In this document: positions 33,786-43,873 of the stretch, piece after piece
How positions within the stretch are numbered: the first letter of the stretch is position 1
Layout: each line of letters starts with the position of its first letter
Assembly: GCA_964017045.1 (NCBI GenBank)
Contig: OZ024808.1
Span: 29,730,495 to 29,794,494 of the forward strand
Direction: 5' to 3'
Length of the DNA: 64,000 bases
DNA from: Omphiscola glabra
Lineage: Eukaryota > Mollusca > Gastropoda > Lymnaeidae
Made by a program: the position numbers and the translations under genes
The notes under the pieces: generated by a model
Databases searched by the model: none
What the model was told of the DNA's origin: nothing
What the model saw: the letters and a program-made list of their open reading frames with translations, nothing else

Positions 33786-34735
33786 AATTGTTTTTACTCC
33801 ATTATTCAGTAAAACCCCATTAAAAATAATCCCCCAGATCTTTCTCAGTCACAACCGCAAGAGGCTCACCAATCGTCAGTTTTGTTTACAGATGAGCTAT
33901 CTACAACAAAAATCCAACATGTAACCAAAGGCAGCCGTATGTAACAACTCAAGCGTAAGTCTAAACAGTTGTTTTAAGATCTTAAGTTTAAAAAAAAAAT
34001 AAATTCTGTTACGCATGAGAATAAATTCCCTTTCCCCCCCGGTCATTGATAATTCAAAGTCTTCCAGGGGCCGCCCATGTTTTGTGCGCTCTTTCAAACA
34101 AAGTGAGCGCTAATGGCACGATTAGAGTCTTGTGTTAAACGACGTCCGACAACACAGAAGTAAAGACGTGAATTATGCGCTCATAAATGATGAAGACTGG
34201 AGACACATCGAATGCTTGTTTAGGTAAGTTTCTGTAAGGATCCTCAAACCTAGATTAACCTATGTCATGTTTGCTAGGTCTCAATTTTTTAAAATTGAAA
34301 TAAAGAAAGATATTTTAATTTTTGTTTAATTTAGAATATCTGTAAGGAGTAGGTAGACAATTTTAATAATCTGCTACTTGTGTTGAAAGAGCCGTAACCT
34401 GAATTGTGTGAAACGAATAATCTCCCCTATATCACAGCGTTCATAATTTTATTTAACAGCTTTCTGGGTTTTTGAATAAAATTTTAATCCGTACATTCTT
34501 TTACATCTAAAAATACATTAAAACCTTTTAATACTGCAGACCACTTCATAATAACATCGGACATATTGCAGACCAATTCAGATAGCTGTTGGAAACAGAC
34601 GACGTTTGCATTCGTCCGTCTTGAACTGAAATTTGGAGCAGTTTCTCTTATACTTCACTCAGACCTGGAGTACTAACCAAATTTTGCAGAGAGGTTGAGT
34701 GAGTGTGTGGTGATTGGTAGTTATATTAGCTAGAG
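33786..34735. other. Single-copy AT-rich spacer, nothing recognised
   Basis: No coding or RNA signal. A tctttcaaacaaagtgagcg patch near 34091 and other words are not part of a recognised element. Confidence 0.45.
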
Positions 34736-34737
34736 TG

Positions 34738-35090
34738 ATACCCTGGACCAGGCAAGGTAAGTAGACAGTGTAGGGCTTTGCCTGGTCAATACAAGGTAAG
34801 TAGACAGTGTAGGCCTTTGCCTGGACCATGCAATGTGGTAGATAGTGTAGGGCTTTGCCTGGACCACGCAAGGTAAGTAAAAAGTGTAGGTCTTTGCCTG
34901 GACCATGCGAGGTAAGCAGACAGTGTAGGGCGTTGCCTGGTCAATACAAGGTAAGTAGACAGTGTAGGCCTTTGCCTGGACCATGCAATGTGGTAGATAG
35001 TGTAGGGCTTTGCCTGGACCACGCAAGGTAAGTAAAAAGTGTAGGTCTTTGACTGGACCATGCGAGGTAAGCAGACAGTGTAGGGCTATG
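34738..35090. repeat. Minisatellite, about 39-41-bp unit, with a higher-order block of about 155 bp
   Basis: Units share tgtagggctttgcctgga-ccatgcaaggtaagtagacag. A block of about four variant units (starting caatacaaggtaagtagaca at 34787) recurs almost unchanged from about 34941. Most units contain caaggtaagt, a full match to the animal 5' splice-site consensus. Open frames on minus (GPGKALHYLPH repeats) follow from unit composition. Confidence 0.93.
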
Positions 35091-35308
35091 TAAAGTTGTT
35101 ACGTATTATAAGTTGTTTCAAGAGTAGTCTCCCTTCTTGTGTTAGTTGAGACAGTTTCCTAAGAGCAGCGTCGCCAAGCATTTGAGATACGTCCACACTC
35201 TGTGACCACATACGTCCACACTCCGTGACCACAAGCGGTAAAGCGTGACCGGTTACAAGCATAAATTATCACAATAGGACGAATTAACATGTCGAAGGGA
35301 AATGTATC

Positions 35309-35494
35309 GACTGCCTCCAGGTCTGACTGCCCCCAGGTCTGACTGCCCGCAGGTCTGACTGCCCCCAGGTCTGACTGCCCCCAGGTCTGACTGCCTCCAG
35401 GTCTGACTGCCCCCAGGTCTGACTGCCCCCAGGTCTGACTCCCCCCAGGTCTGACTTCCCCCAGGTCTGACTGCCTCCAGGTCTGACTTCACCC
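35309..35494. repeat. 16-bp tandem repeat, about 11 copies (same family as 43874-45445)
   Basis: The unit is tgcccccaggtctgac with tgcctcc and ttccccc variants. The array ends gtctgacttcaccca and is followed at once by the cactcttaataatct end of a MITE-like element. The large array at 43874 uses the same unit and the same variants. Confidence 0.97.
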
Positions 35495-35499
35495 ACACT

Positions 35500-35690
35500 C
35501 TTAATAATCTATCGTAAAAGTACCCCTCAAAAACAGTAACTTACTGTGTACAAGCTGCCAGTAACTTACTGTTTTTACTTTGAGAAAGCGATAGCATATC
35601 GTTATCAGCCTACAGTAATTTAGCGATAATATGCTGTTACTTTTCAGTTTACCGTTAACGGTAACCTACAATAAGTTACCGTTTTTTTTT
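35500..35690 (-). mobile_element. MITE-like element, copy 2
   Basis: Reverse-complement relative of 7757-7929 (see there). The right side extends further than copy 1, into gtaacctacaataagttacc and a T/A homopolymer tract. Internal pairs such as cagtaacttactgt and accgttaacggt are palindromic. Its left end directly adjoins the 16-bp array. Confidence 0.75.
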
Positions 35691-35699
35691 TAAAAAACC

Positions 35700-36170
35700 C
35701 AAAAATCCCCAGGTATATTCTTTATATAGTGCCGACCCCCATCCTTTAATATTAGGTGATTTTAATTAAACAACAAATAAAATAAGAAGTATACAATAAA
35801 ATAAGAAATGTTCTCAAGCAAGTTACAAAATTTATTCCCATTTTCGGATTGAAAAATTAAATTCAGCCTAAGTCTTCGTCAGTGACATGACTCCCCGACT
35901 TGCAGCTTGTCTGGGGAATTAGTCTCTCCAATACTGCCTTCTCAACTTGATTGTCCAATAAAGGCCACCGCAATCTCAAAGTTTCTGTACAATACTGCCA
36001 TCTCAACGTGTCTGTACAATACTGCCATCTTAACTGGTCTTTCTAAAAGTGGCATCACCATGCTTAGAAAATGTACCGTTCACTAAAGAGAGAATGAAAC
36101 AAAAACAGATTTTAACACAATTTAATAGACAACAATGCTGCTCAACTAACACATTTACTATTGTTTATAT
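35700..36170. other. Spacer with a short triplicated motif
   Basis: tctgtacaatactgccatct occurs in tandem near 35985-36035 with a weaker copy at 35928. Position 36113-36165 carries a block (aatagacaacaatgctgctc, then aactaacacatttact) that recurs at 36634-36685 on the far side of the TTAA element. Nothing coding. Confidence 0.6.
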
Positions 36171-36634
36171 TTAACCCACTCAATCCAGGGCGCTCAGAAA
36201 TTTTTAATTGGAGACCCCAACCAAAGGGGAGCAACTCCACCCTTAACGTGGGTAGGTTTTGAAATAAAGTCAAAATAAATCTATTGAACAGTATAATCAT
36301 ATGAAATAAATTGATTTGCATCCATTAATGGTTGCTATATGTGTTATGTAACATTATTTCCTAATGCCTTTCTTGTGTAAATTCCTAAAAGTCAATTTTC
36401 AACGAAGTATTTGAATACAAATGATCATAAAACTCAAATAAAAAAACTGCTTTTAAAATAATGAATACTCCTCACCCATTAAATAAAAATATTTTTAAAA
36501 AGATAGTAATCTCCCTTGGTCTCGTTTTTAGCGAGATTTACGTTTAAATAGTGAGATTTCCACTTCCTTTTTAGCAACGTGTAAACAAAGGATTGAGTGG
36601 CCGGATTTGGCCGTAATGGGATTGAATGGGTTAA
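36171..36634. mobile_element. piggyBac-like TTAA non-autonomous element, copy 1
   Basis: The 464-bp element begins ttaacccactcaatccagg and ends gggattgaatgggttaa: inverted ends of about 16 bp with TTAA at both extremities, the signature of piggyBac-type insertion. Secondary inverted words (ggtctcgtttttagcgag) lie near the right end. No coding capacity. A block of about 50 bp to its left is repeated directly to its right. Confidence 0.8.
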
Positions 36635-36840
36635 CACAATTTAATAGGCAACAATGCTGCTCAACTAACACATTTACTTTCATTTACCTTTAAATAAATA
36701 AGCTATACATTAAAACTGCAGTAGAGTAGTAACCTCCTAAGGCTTGCAGGCTCTGCATGCATTTTGCAGGGGTTGCTGTCAATCCCTTCCCCATAACATT
36801 ACTAAACATCAATAACTCATAAAACATTGAGTACGGTACC

Positions 36841-36896
36841 CCTTAGAAAGTGATAATAGAAATGACCCTGGGAGACAAAATGTTTGGGAACCACTG
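36841..36896 (-). mobile_element. hAT-type terminal fragment
   Basis: Read on minus it starts cagtggttcccaaacatttt followed by a gtctcccagggtc block, a common hAT end. The matching opposite end was not found. The adjoining sequence back to about 36715 may be part of it. Confidence 0.45.
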
Positions 36897-37022
36897 CACT
36901 ACAGAATTAGCCAAGAGAATATCCCACAATTAAACATTTTATAACTCTAATTTTTTTTAAAGTAAAAAAAACCTATTTTACAAACTCGGGCTAACATGAT
37001 AAATGGGAGTTACAAGGTGACC

Positions 37023-37526
37023 TTTACCCACTCAATCCATGGCGATCAGAAATTTTATCATTATCCCCCAACCAAAGGGGAGCAACTCCACCCTTACCGT
37101 AGAAAGGTTTTGAACATTTTTTTAAAACAAATCTATTTAACAGCATAATTACCCGGTATATGAATTGATTTACATTCAAAAATAGTTGCTATATGTGTTG
37201 TGTAACATTATTTCCTAGTGCTTCTCTTGTGTAAGTTCATATAAAAGTCAACTTTCAACGATGTATTTGAATACAAATGATCATAACACTAAAATAAAAA
37301 ATCTGCTTTTAAAATAATGAACACTCCTCGGACAATAAATAAAAATATTTAACAAAGAGTTATCTCCTTTGGTCTCGTTTCTAGCGAGGTTTCCGGTTAA
37401 ACAGCGAGACTTCTCCCTTCTATTTAGAAACGTGTAAACAAAGGGTTGAGTGGCTGGATTTGGTTGCAGTGGGATTGAATCAGTACTGGCCGGATTTAAC
37501 CGCTATGGGATTGATGAATGGGTTAA
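37023..37526. mobile_element. piggyBac-like TTAA non-autonomous element, copy 2
   Basis: Aligns along its length with 36171-36634 (for example accaaaggggagcaactcca, tgctatatgtgttgtgtaac, atgatcataa). The left TTAA has mutated (tttacccactcaatcc). The right end is extended by a duplicated ggccggattt-type piece before atgggttaa. Substitution and indel density suggests an old duplication or two old insertions. Confidence 0.78.
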
Positions 37527-37568
37527 CCAGTTTTTCAACAGCAAAAGTAAAAAAGTTCTTGGACTAAC

Positions 37569-37649
37569 CTTTGTTAAAATGGCAAAACACTCCAGCACTA
37601 CTTTGGAAGATCCATATCAGTTGATTAGTCTTTGTCATCACAAGAGGAA
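37569..37649 (-). other. Exon-like block E (81 bp), splice sites present
   Basis: On minus the block follows ttttaattttcag and is followed by gttagt. It begins ttcctcttgtgatgacaaag, matching the start of blocks C and D. It is part of a series of duplicated exon-like units to 40557. No frame is fully open, so if transcribed it is probably untranslated. Confidence 0.5.
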
Positions 37650-38057
37650 CTGAAAATTAAAAAATCATTATAAATATTAAAGTTGAAAATTAAAACTAAA
37701 TAAGTAAAGACAAACTTACAATAGGCTATATACAATACTAGTATCAATTCACAAAAATAGAGTATGAATCAATTTATAAAACACAAGTATAGCAGCTCTT
37801 CTAATCTTAAAATCTGATCAATACCAGCTAACTAAAGTTTTGCAAAGAGCTATGGTATCGACCTCTACAAAATTATTACAATGAACCTGTAAATATAATA
37901 TTACACAGGGAACAAAGCAAAGTCTGTGTTATTCATAGGTTAAGCAAAGAGTTGTAAAATATTTCCATGTCTCGGTCAGTTAGAGCATAAGCCATGGGCA
38001 AAAAAACTGGTCAAGGTTTGTCATATCCCGGTTGGACTCTATACATAATGTATACTG

Positions 38058-38110
38058 CAGTGTTTCCCAAACTTGTGGTCGAAGCCCCACCTGGTAACGT
38101 TCAAAGTCTA
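38058..38110 (+). mobile_element. hAT-type left terminal fragment
   Basis: Starts cagtgtttcccaaacttgtg and continues gtcgaagccccacc, the form of a hAT end. No partner end was found downstream. Confidence 0.4.
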
Positions 38111-38431
38111 TGTCACCTGAAAGGTGAATTATCTTGCTAGCAATACCCATATTATATAAGGAAATATTGAATTTAAAAAATCAATGAACCAAAAAGGGTC
38201 AAAAACATCCCTAGAAAACAAATACTGTATGTAGCATAGGGTACAGGTAAAATCACTATGGAGAAATACCAGTTAGAAGGTGATCCAAAAGTTTTTAATA
38301 CATTCCTCTCCATTACAGCAAGAATGTCACAACCCCCCTCTCAAATATTCTAATTGCCATCACATGTAGGGAAGCACAAAGGTAATAGCCTCAGGATAAG
38401 CCACCTTTCAAAAATAATCCATGGGACTTAC

Positions 38432-38510
38432 CCTTTAGAATAATATTCCACCATTGCATTATAAACAATCTTGATGAATAATCCATTTCACTTTGTCATC
38501 AGAACAGGAA
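38432..38510 (-). other. Exon-like block D (79 bp), splice sites present
   Basis: On minus it is preceded by ttttaattttcag and followed by gtaagt. It has the same length and nearly the same sequence as block C (39282-39360), including gatgacaaagtgaaatggat and atcaagattgtttataatgc. All three frames contain stops. The exon and about 700 bp of flanking sequence are duplicated together with a period of about 850 bp. Confidence 0.55.
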
Positions 38511-39281
38511 CTGAAAATTAAAAAAAAAAAATTGACATTGAAACACTCTAAGTAAAGCAACTCTAGAATACTATACATCATTATCAGGTACCAGTTCATA
38601 AAATATGGCACATAATAAGACATAAAACAATCAGCAGCCTAAATCATGTCAATTTTAACAACATATATACCCGGTAGATCAGTGGCCCTAAGCATTGACA
38701 AAATCTTTCCAAGAGCTATAAAATTACAAAATAGAATGATATCTACATCTACACAAATTACAATAAAACTTATTAAAACCAATTAATGACGCATTCTGTT
38801 AAAACTCACGTAAAAATTGTGCTTTTTGTAGGTGAAACTATAATTACATTTGTGAGTTATTGCATATGCCAGGATAAGTGCTATTTAAAAGGTCCATGAT
38901 ATCCAGGCTTCACTGCATACATCAAGTAAGACTATGTACTTTTACCTAAATTCTTTGGTCCATGCCCAGCCTTATCACCATAAAAGGTTGATGTCACATA
39001 AAAGATGCCTAAACTTTCTTCCACTACCAGTACTCATTTTATATAAGAATGCATTTGATTTGTGTTCTAAAAAGGAGTTTTTTTATTCTTAGTTTGAAAA
39101 AGGTTGGTTTTGAGAGAGGGGCGTAGGGGAACTAGGCAAAATGCTATGGAGAAATACTGAAGTTAAAATAAAAGTTGACCTGACAGTTAAAGAAATTCCT
39201 CTATATTAGAGTAAGAATAAATAATGGGTCTGTAATATGCTCAAGATAAGTTATTTTCAACCAAAAATCCATGGGACTTAC

Positions 39282-39360
39282 CCTTTACAATAAGATTTCA
39301 TTATAGCATTATAAACAATCTTGATAAATAATCCATTTCACTTTGTCATCCGAACAGGAA
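39282..39360 (-). other. Exon-like block C (79 bp), splice sites present
   Basis: On minus it is preceded by aaaatttcag and followed by gtaagt. It starts ttcctgttcggatgacaaag and matches block D at most positions. The splice motifs are retained in both copies although the flanking sequence has diverged, which is mild evidence that they matter. Confidence 0.55.
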
Positions 39361-39731
39361 CTGAAATTTTAAAAAAAATTGACATGTAAAACAACCTAAG
39401 TTTAGCAAGTCTAAAATTTGTCTGTATCAAGTACAAGTTCATAAATATGCCATATTAAAAGGCTATGAAACAATCAGAGGCTAAAGGATGTCAATTTTAA
39501 TGACATATAGATCAGTGGCCATAAGAATTGACACAATCTTTTCCAAAGCTAAATTTACAAATAAGAATGATATCTACATCCAAAATTCGCCATAAAACAC
39601 ATGCTGTTGAAACTCGAGTAAAATTTGTTGCTATTGCAGGTTTAAAAATATTGCGTGAAGTGTTGAAAATGTTAGGATCAGTGCTATTTAAAGTCTGTTA
39701 TTTCCATGTTGTACTGTATACTGGGACTTAC

Positions 39732-39984
39732 CCCATTAAAAAATCCTCCATTGCATTATAAACAATCTTGATAATTCTTGTCCACAAGGTGGAGATATCT
39801 CTTCATTTCTTGATACCAGGTGGTATAGTGTCCCATGAGACTCAAGGGCATTCACTAAGCTGTCTAATAAACTGGACTGCCGTTGAATTGTACAGATGAA
39901 ATCATGATGAAAATAACAGAATGTATTTACATTTTTAGTGATAGTATTGATTAAAAATTCAAATCTTGTAATTATATAGGACAA
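39732..39984 (-). other. Exon-like block B with an 82-codon open frame
   Basis: On minus the block ends with atcaagattgtttataatgc and aatggaggattttt before gtaagt, matching the 3' half of blocks C and D. Unlike them its 5' part is open for 82 codons (39984-39739), reading SSLLDSLVNALESHGTLYHL and ELSRLFIMQW near the end. I recognise no domain. The 3' splice site is not clear. It may be the least degraded member, or a different exon fused to the repeated 3' half. Confidence 0.45.
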
Positions 39985-40458
39985 ATGTGTCTATAAAAAT
40001 AATACAAAACAAAAGTATAAATTAAATTTAAAAGCATGCAGATGCATTAACAATCCTACAAGATGGGATGCTTTGACTATACTTCAAATTTAATTTCCTC
40101 GCTTTTATAGCTAATGTGTACATTATAAACATTACTATCATTTGCATGAAAGTAACAATTATTGCATCACCCTTTTAACATGAGTTACTGGAATAACCAG
40201 TAATTCTCCATTGCTTAAGTACAGTGGACCGGTATATCTGATACAATATATATATGTATATATATATATATATATACACTTCATTAATTCCAAGCAGAGC
40301 TAAAACAGTATTTTCTTGATATGTAATAAGAAAAAATCCTCAATTGCAGAATTTATATGTAAAAACCACTTAAACCAGACTAAAAACAAAAATGATTTAT
40401 TTTAATATATAATCAAATAGCCGTACCATTTTTTAAAAAAACCAAATTAAAACTTTAC

Positions 40459-40557
40459 CTTCATAGGTCTTGAAGCAAGTTTAAATCCTATCATAATATC
40501 CTATGTGCCATCAAAGACCTCCATATATTATGGCATAGTCAACAGAACAGGCAGAAA
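40459..40557 (-). other. Exon-like block A (99 bp), diverged
   Basis: On minus it follows ttgaaatttcag and is followed by gtaaag. It begins tttctgcctgttctgttgac, a diverged form of the starts of blocks C and D. All frames have stops. As the most upstream block on minus it could be a first or second exon of a non-coding transcript. Confidence 0.4.
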
Positions 40558-41280
40558 CTGAAATTTCAATAGTAAATCATTTATTAAATGTTAAAAATAG
40601 CCTAAATAATGAGTATTTTTTCAATATGAATGCTAGATGAATCATCAATGAGTTTAGATTTTTAATAGAAAAATAGATTTATTAAATCCAATGCCCAAAT
40701 ACTAATAGGCTTATATTATTCCCCTACATAAATTAGACTGGCCAAATTTTTAGTAGATGTAATCTGTAGGCCTACTATACTAACTTTCAACTTAACTCTC
40801 TAACTGTAACCAAAATAAAAAACTTAGTAAGCTAAGTTTAATTTTTATAAAGAACTATTATTAATTTGCAGTCAGTAACAGTTGTAAAGCTTGTGTTAAG
40901 CCGTTAAGCCTAACTAAAATTGTAAATGCCTGTTCATTATTGCAAAAAAATATTGTTAACTGCTGCATAAGCTTTAAGTTTAAGAGACTTGAAAGATAAC
41001 AAACACATTCTGCATTTAAACATCATTGTGAAATAGATAATGTTAATCCAATTCTGCTTAAACTGCTACTAGTAGTACCGTTTCTTTTAAAGTGTATGCT
41101 TACTCAGTAGTAAGAAGGTTACAACTTGTGGGGCACTAAAAACTTTTTCGCCTGCACTGACTCTTGTAAGCTGTAATCCTAGCATATGCCTGCTCTAAAA
41201 AAATATGAAAATAATTAATCCTAGGCTTAACATTAAAACAGTGTAGAGTATAGTAGTCTACTTAGACTTAGGAAAACAAA

Positions 41281-42082
41281 GGGGAAGCGTTATCCGCAGG
41301 GTTTTGGATGTGAGAATAATGCCAAGCATTATCCGCACAATTTTGGCCGTTATTCCCCACAACCAGAAATGTGTGATGTATACTTACATTAACTAAAATT
41401 ATGCATTTTTTAAATTTAGCCGTTATTTCAGGAATTAAAAACCGATAATTAATTAAACATAGCGTAAGTTTAACTTAGTTTAAGGCGACATTTTTCGTAG
41501 GCTTATTGAATGCAAATTACAGTGTGGAATGAATCGTAAATAGTAAATGTGTGAAAGCCAGCCTGTCTTAGGTCTAGATCGATAATGTAGGTATAGGCCT
41601 ATAATCTTGTAGACTAGCACTAGTAACATTAAGATGTGTTTTATTTAAGACCGATGGCCTAGAGGCTATACAGTCTACTACTAGACATAATAAGGCAGTG
41701 TTTAGCATTCCGAGAAAACCGCGCCATGTCTAAGCAATGTTTCCAAAACTACGATCGGCCAATCGACACATTTCATGAAATTTTGTTGGAAAAATTCTGT
41801 ACTCAACACTTTTTTTTTCTTCAAATATAGATCTAGAAATAATGCATGAAATGTCAATAGTGTGTTTTATTTTTCATTAATTGCACATAAGAGTCGAAAT
41901 GATGTACACAGGCATAAGTGCAGTCACATTAATGACCAACTAGTTGACTACATCGGACGAAGCTTTTTTTCAATGTCACGTCACCAGCCGTTATAATGAA
42001 TAATAATGCGCATGCGCAGAGGAGCCATGCGGATATTGCTCGGCGTTATCCTCAAGACCAAAACCGTGCGGATAACCACTCC
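41281..42082. mobile_element. Non-autonomous DNA transposon, about 800 bp, with inverted ends of about 65 bp
   Basis: The left end (ggggaagcgttatccgcagg, then gttttgg, aataatgccaagcattatcc, gcacaattttgg) matches the reverse complement of the right end (ggagtggttatccgcacgg, then ttttggtcttgaggataacg, ccgagcaatatccgcatgg). The inverted repeats are imperfect, with two gttatccgca-type boxes each. The interior is AT-rich without open frames. I cannot identify a target duplication, so the superfamily is open. Confidence 0.65.
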
Positions 42083-42119
42083 GATAATATATATACATAT
42101 AAAAAATAATGTAGGTTAA

Positions 42120-43050
42120 TTAATAGTATTATAGGGCCTAGGCCTATTCAAATTTATATACATATTGCCATGTCTAGTCTATTTAAAAATAAACTAACAA
42201 AAATTAATTACAAATAATTAATCCTAGGCTTAGAAGCTTAACACATCAAAACAGACAATAGTGGAGTATATATAATATAGTACCAGTAGTCAAAGAAAAG
42301 AAATAGGCCGCTAGCCAATGTACAAAAAGATATATAAAAATATTTTTATTTTATTAATAGTATTACCGTAGTATTAACAGGGCCGAGACCTATTTAAAAT
42401 ATTGCCATGTGGCAGGCTGTGTAAGAAAAGAAATAGGCCGCTTGCCATTTTTTAAAAAAAAGATACATAAAAATATTTTATTTTATTAATAGCAATAGTA
42501 TTACTGCTATTAGTATAGAGTATAGTATTATAGGGCAGAGACTTATTTAAAATATTGCCATGTGGCATGCTGTCTAGTCTAAGAAATTAATTAAAAATAT
42601 TTAATCCTAATCTTAGGCTTAACGATTAACACATCAAAACAGACAAGAGTGGAGTTTATATAACATAGTACCAGTAGTCTAAGAAAAGATACAGGCCGCT
42701 TGGCGCGGCTTGCCATTAAAAAAAAAGATATATAAAAATATTTTATTTTATTAATAGTATTACTTTATAGTATTATAGGGCCGAGACCTATTTAAAATAT
42801 TGCCATGATGTCATGCAATATCTAGTTTACTTCATTCAAGAAATTAATTAAGAATATTTAATCCTAATCTTACCGCTTAACACATTAAATGTAGAGAATA
42901 TAGTAGCAGTCTACTTATCAATTATGAAAATAAATAGGCAAATTGTAAAATTATAAATACAAATAATGTTGTTATTTAAAGGTATTTATTAGTACTATTA
43001 TACTTATATAGGGGCCTAGGCTTAATTTAAATTTATTAAAAAATATTGCC
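42120..43050. repeat. Old complex tandem duplication, about 120-250-bp units, 4-5 copies
   Basis: Copies share tattttattttattaatagt, tattatagggccgagaccta, tttaaaatattgccatgtgg, aattaatcctaggcttaac-like and aaagaaataggccgcttgcc words in a consistent order. A fragment (ttaatcctaggcttaacatt, then aaaacagtgtagagtatagt) also lies left of the 41281-42082 element, so that element inserted into or beside this duplication. Confidence 0.75.
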
Positions 43051-43829
43051 ATGTGGCGTAACGAGCTTTTGAGTCTAGATGATCAGCTTTAAGGTCTAAT
43101 TTAATTACATTAGCATCAAGGCATTTTAAAATACCGCTATTCAAGGATAAAAGGGTAATAAAATCGGAGGCATAGCCATAGTTAATAAACTAACTGGTTA
43201 GATAAAACTTCTGATTTTAAATTTGAAACTGGTCAAAGTAAATTGAAATAGTTAGCAAACTTAGTGAAATTACAAATTACCGGGTTTTTTATATACATTT
43301 AACGAAGTTAATAACATCAAATCTAACTATTACCAGTTGCGCTGGTTAGTAAAGCTATGTGATTAAGCGCAAACAATTTTTGAAATAGATTTGCTATGGT
43401 GGGGACGTGGTCTAGTACACTCGCCTTGATGATATTATGAGACAATGAACAATGGCCACGGCTACATTGAAGAGTTGTGTAAATTTTAAATGAACCGGAT
43501 GTAATTTTCATGTAGTGTCAAAAATTCGAATTATGATAGGAACGAAATAAAGTTTTTACATTTATTAATGTACATGGATATACAAACGTTATTTATTTTC
43601 TAGTAAATATTTCTTATAGATTTTAAAAATTAATTAAAACACGTATGTAGAAATAGTGTGCTTAACTACGACAAATTTATTAATGCAAGAAATTGTCATT
43701 TGTTAATCTTTTTAAAGGCTTGGTTTTAAACAGATTTTTATTGTAAATTAAAATTGATAACATTTCTTTACTGTTTTTTTAAAAATTACAATAAGAAATG
43801 ACCATTTACAGCCATATAGAGTTTTTTTA
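43051..43829. other. AT-rich spacer, nothing recognised
   Basis: Unique sequence. A 62-codon minus frame (43323-43511) shows no domain. Confidence 0.5.
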
Positions 43830-43873
43830 CAATATTTTTCAGTTTTTTTACCATGGATTTTTAAGAGTGCATT
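43830..43873 (-). mobile_element. MITE-like terminus next to the 16-bp array
   Basis: Reverse-complemented, the segment starts tgcactcttaaaaatccatg and then gtaaaaaaac, resembling the cactcttaataatctatcgt and gtaaaagtac end of the 35500 MITE. In both places this end directly adjoins the same 16-bp minisatellite. Too short to be certain. Confidence 0.4.

Noticed and set aside
43387..43420. tRNA or SINE A box (ggggacgtggtctagtacac)
   Set aside because: No B box follows at the right spacing and no stems can be formed.
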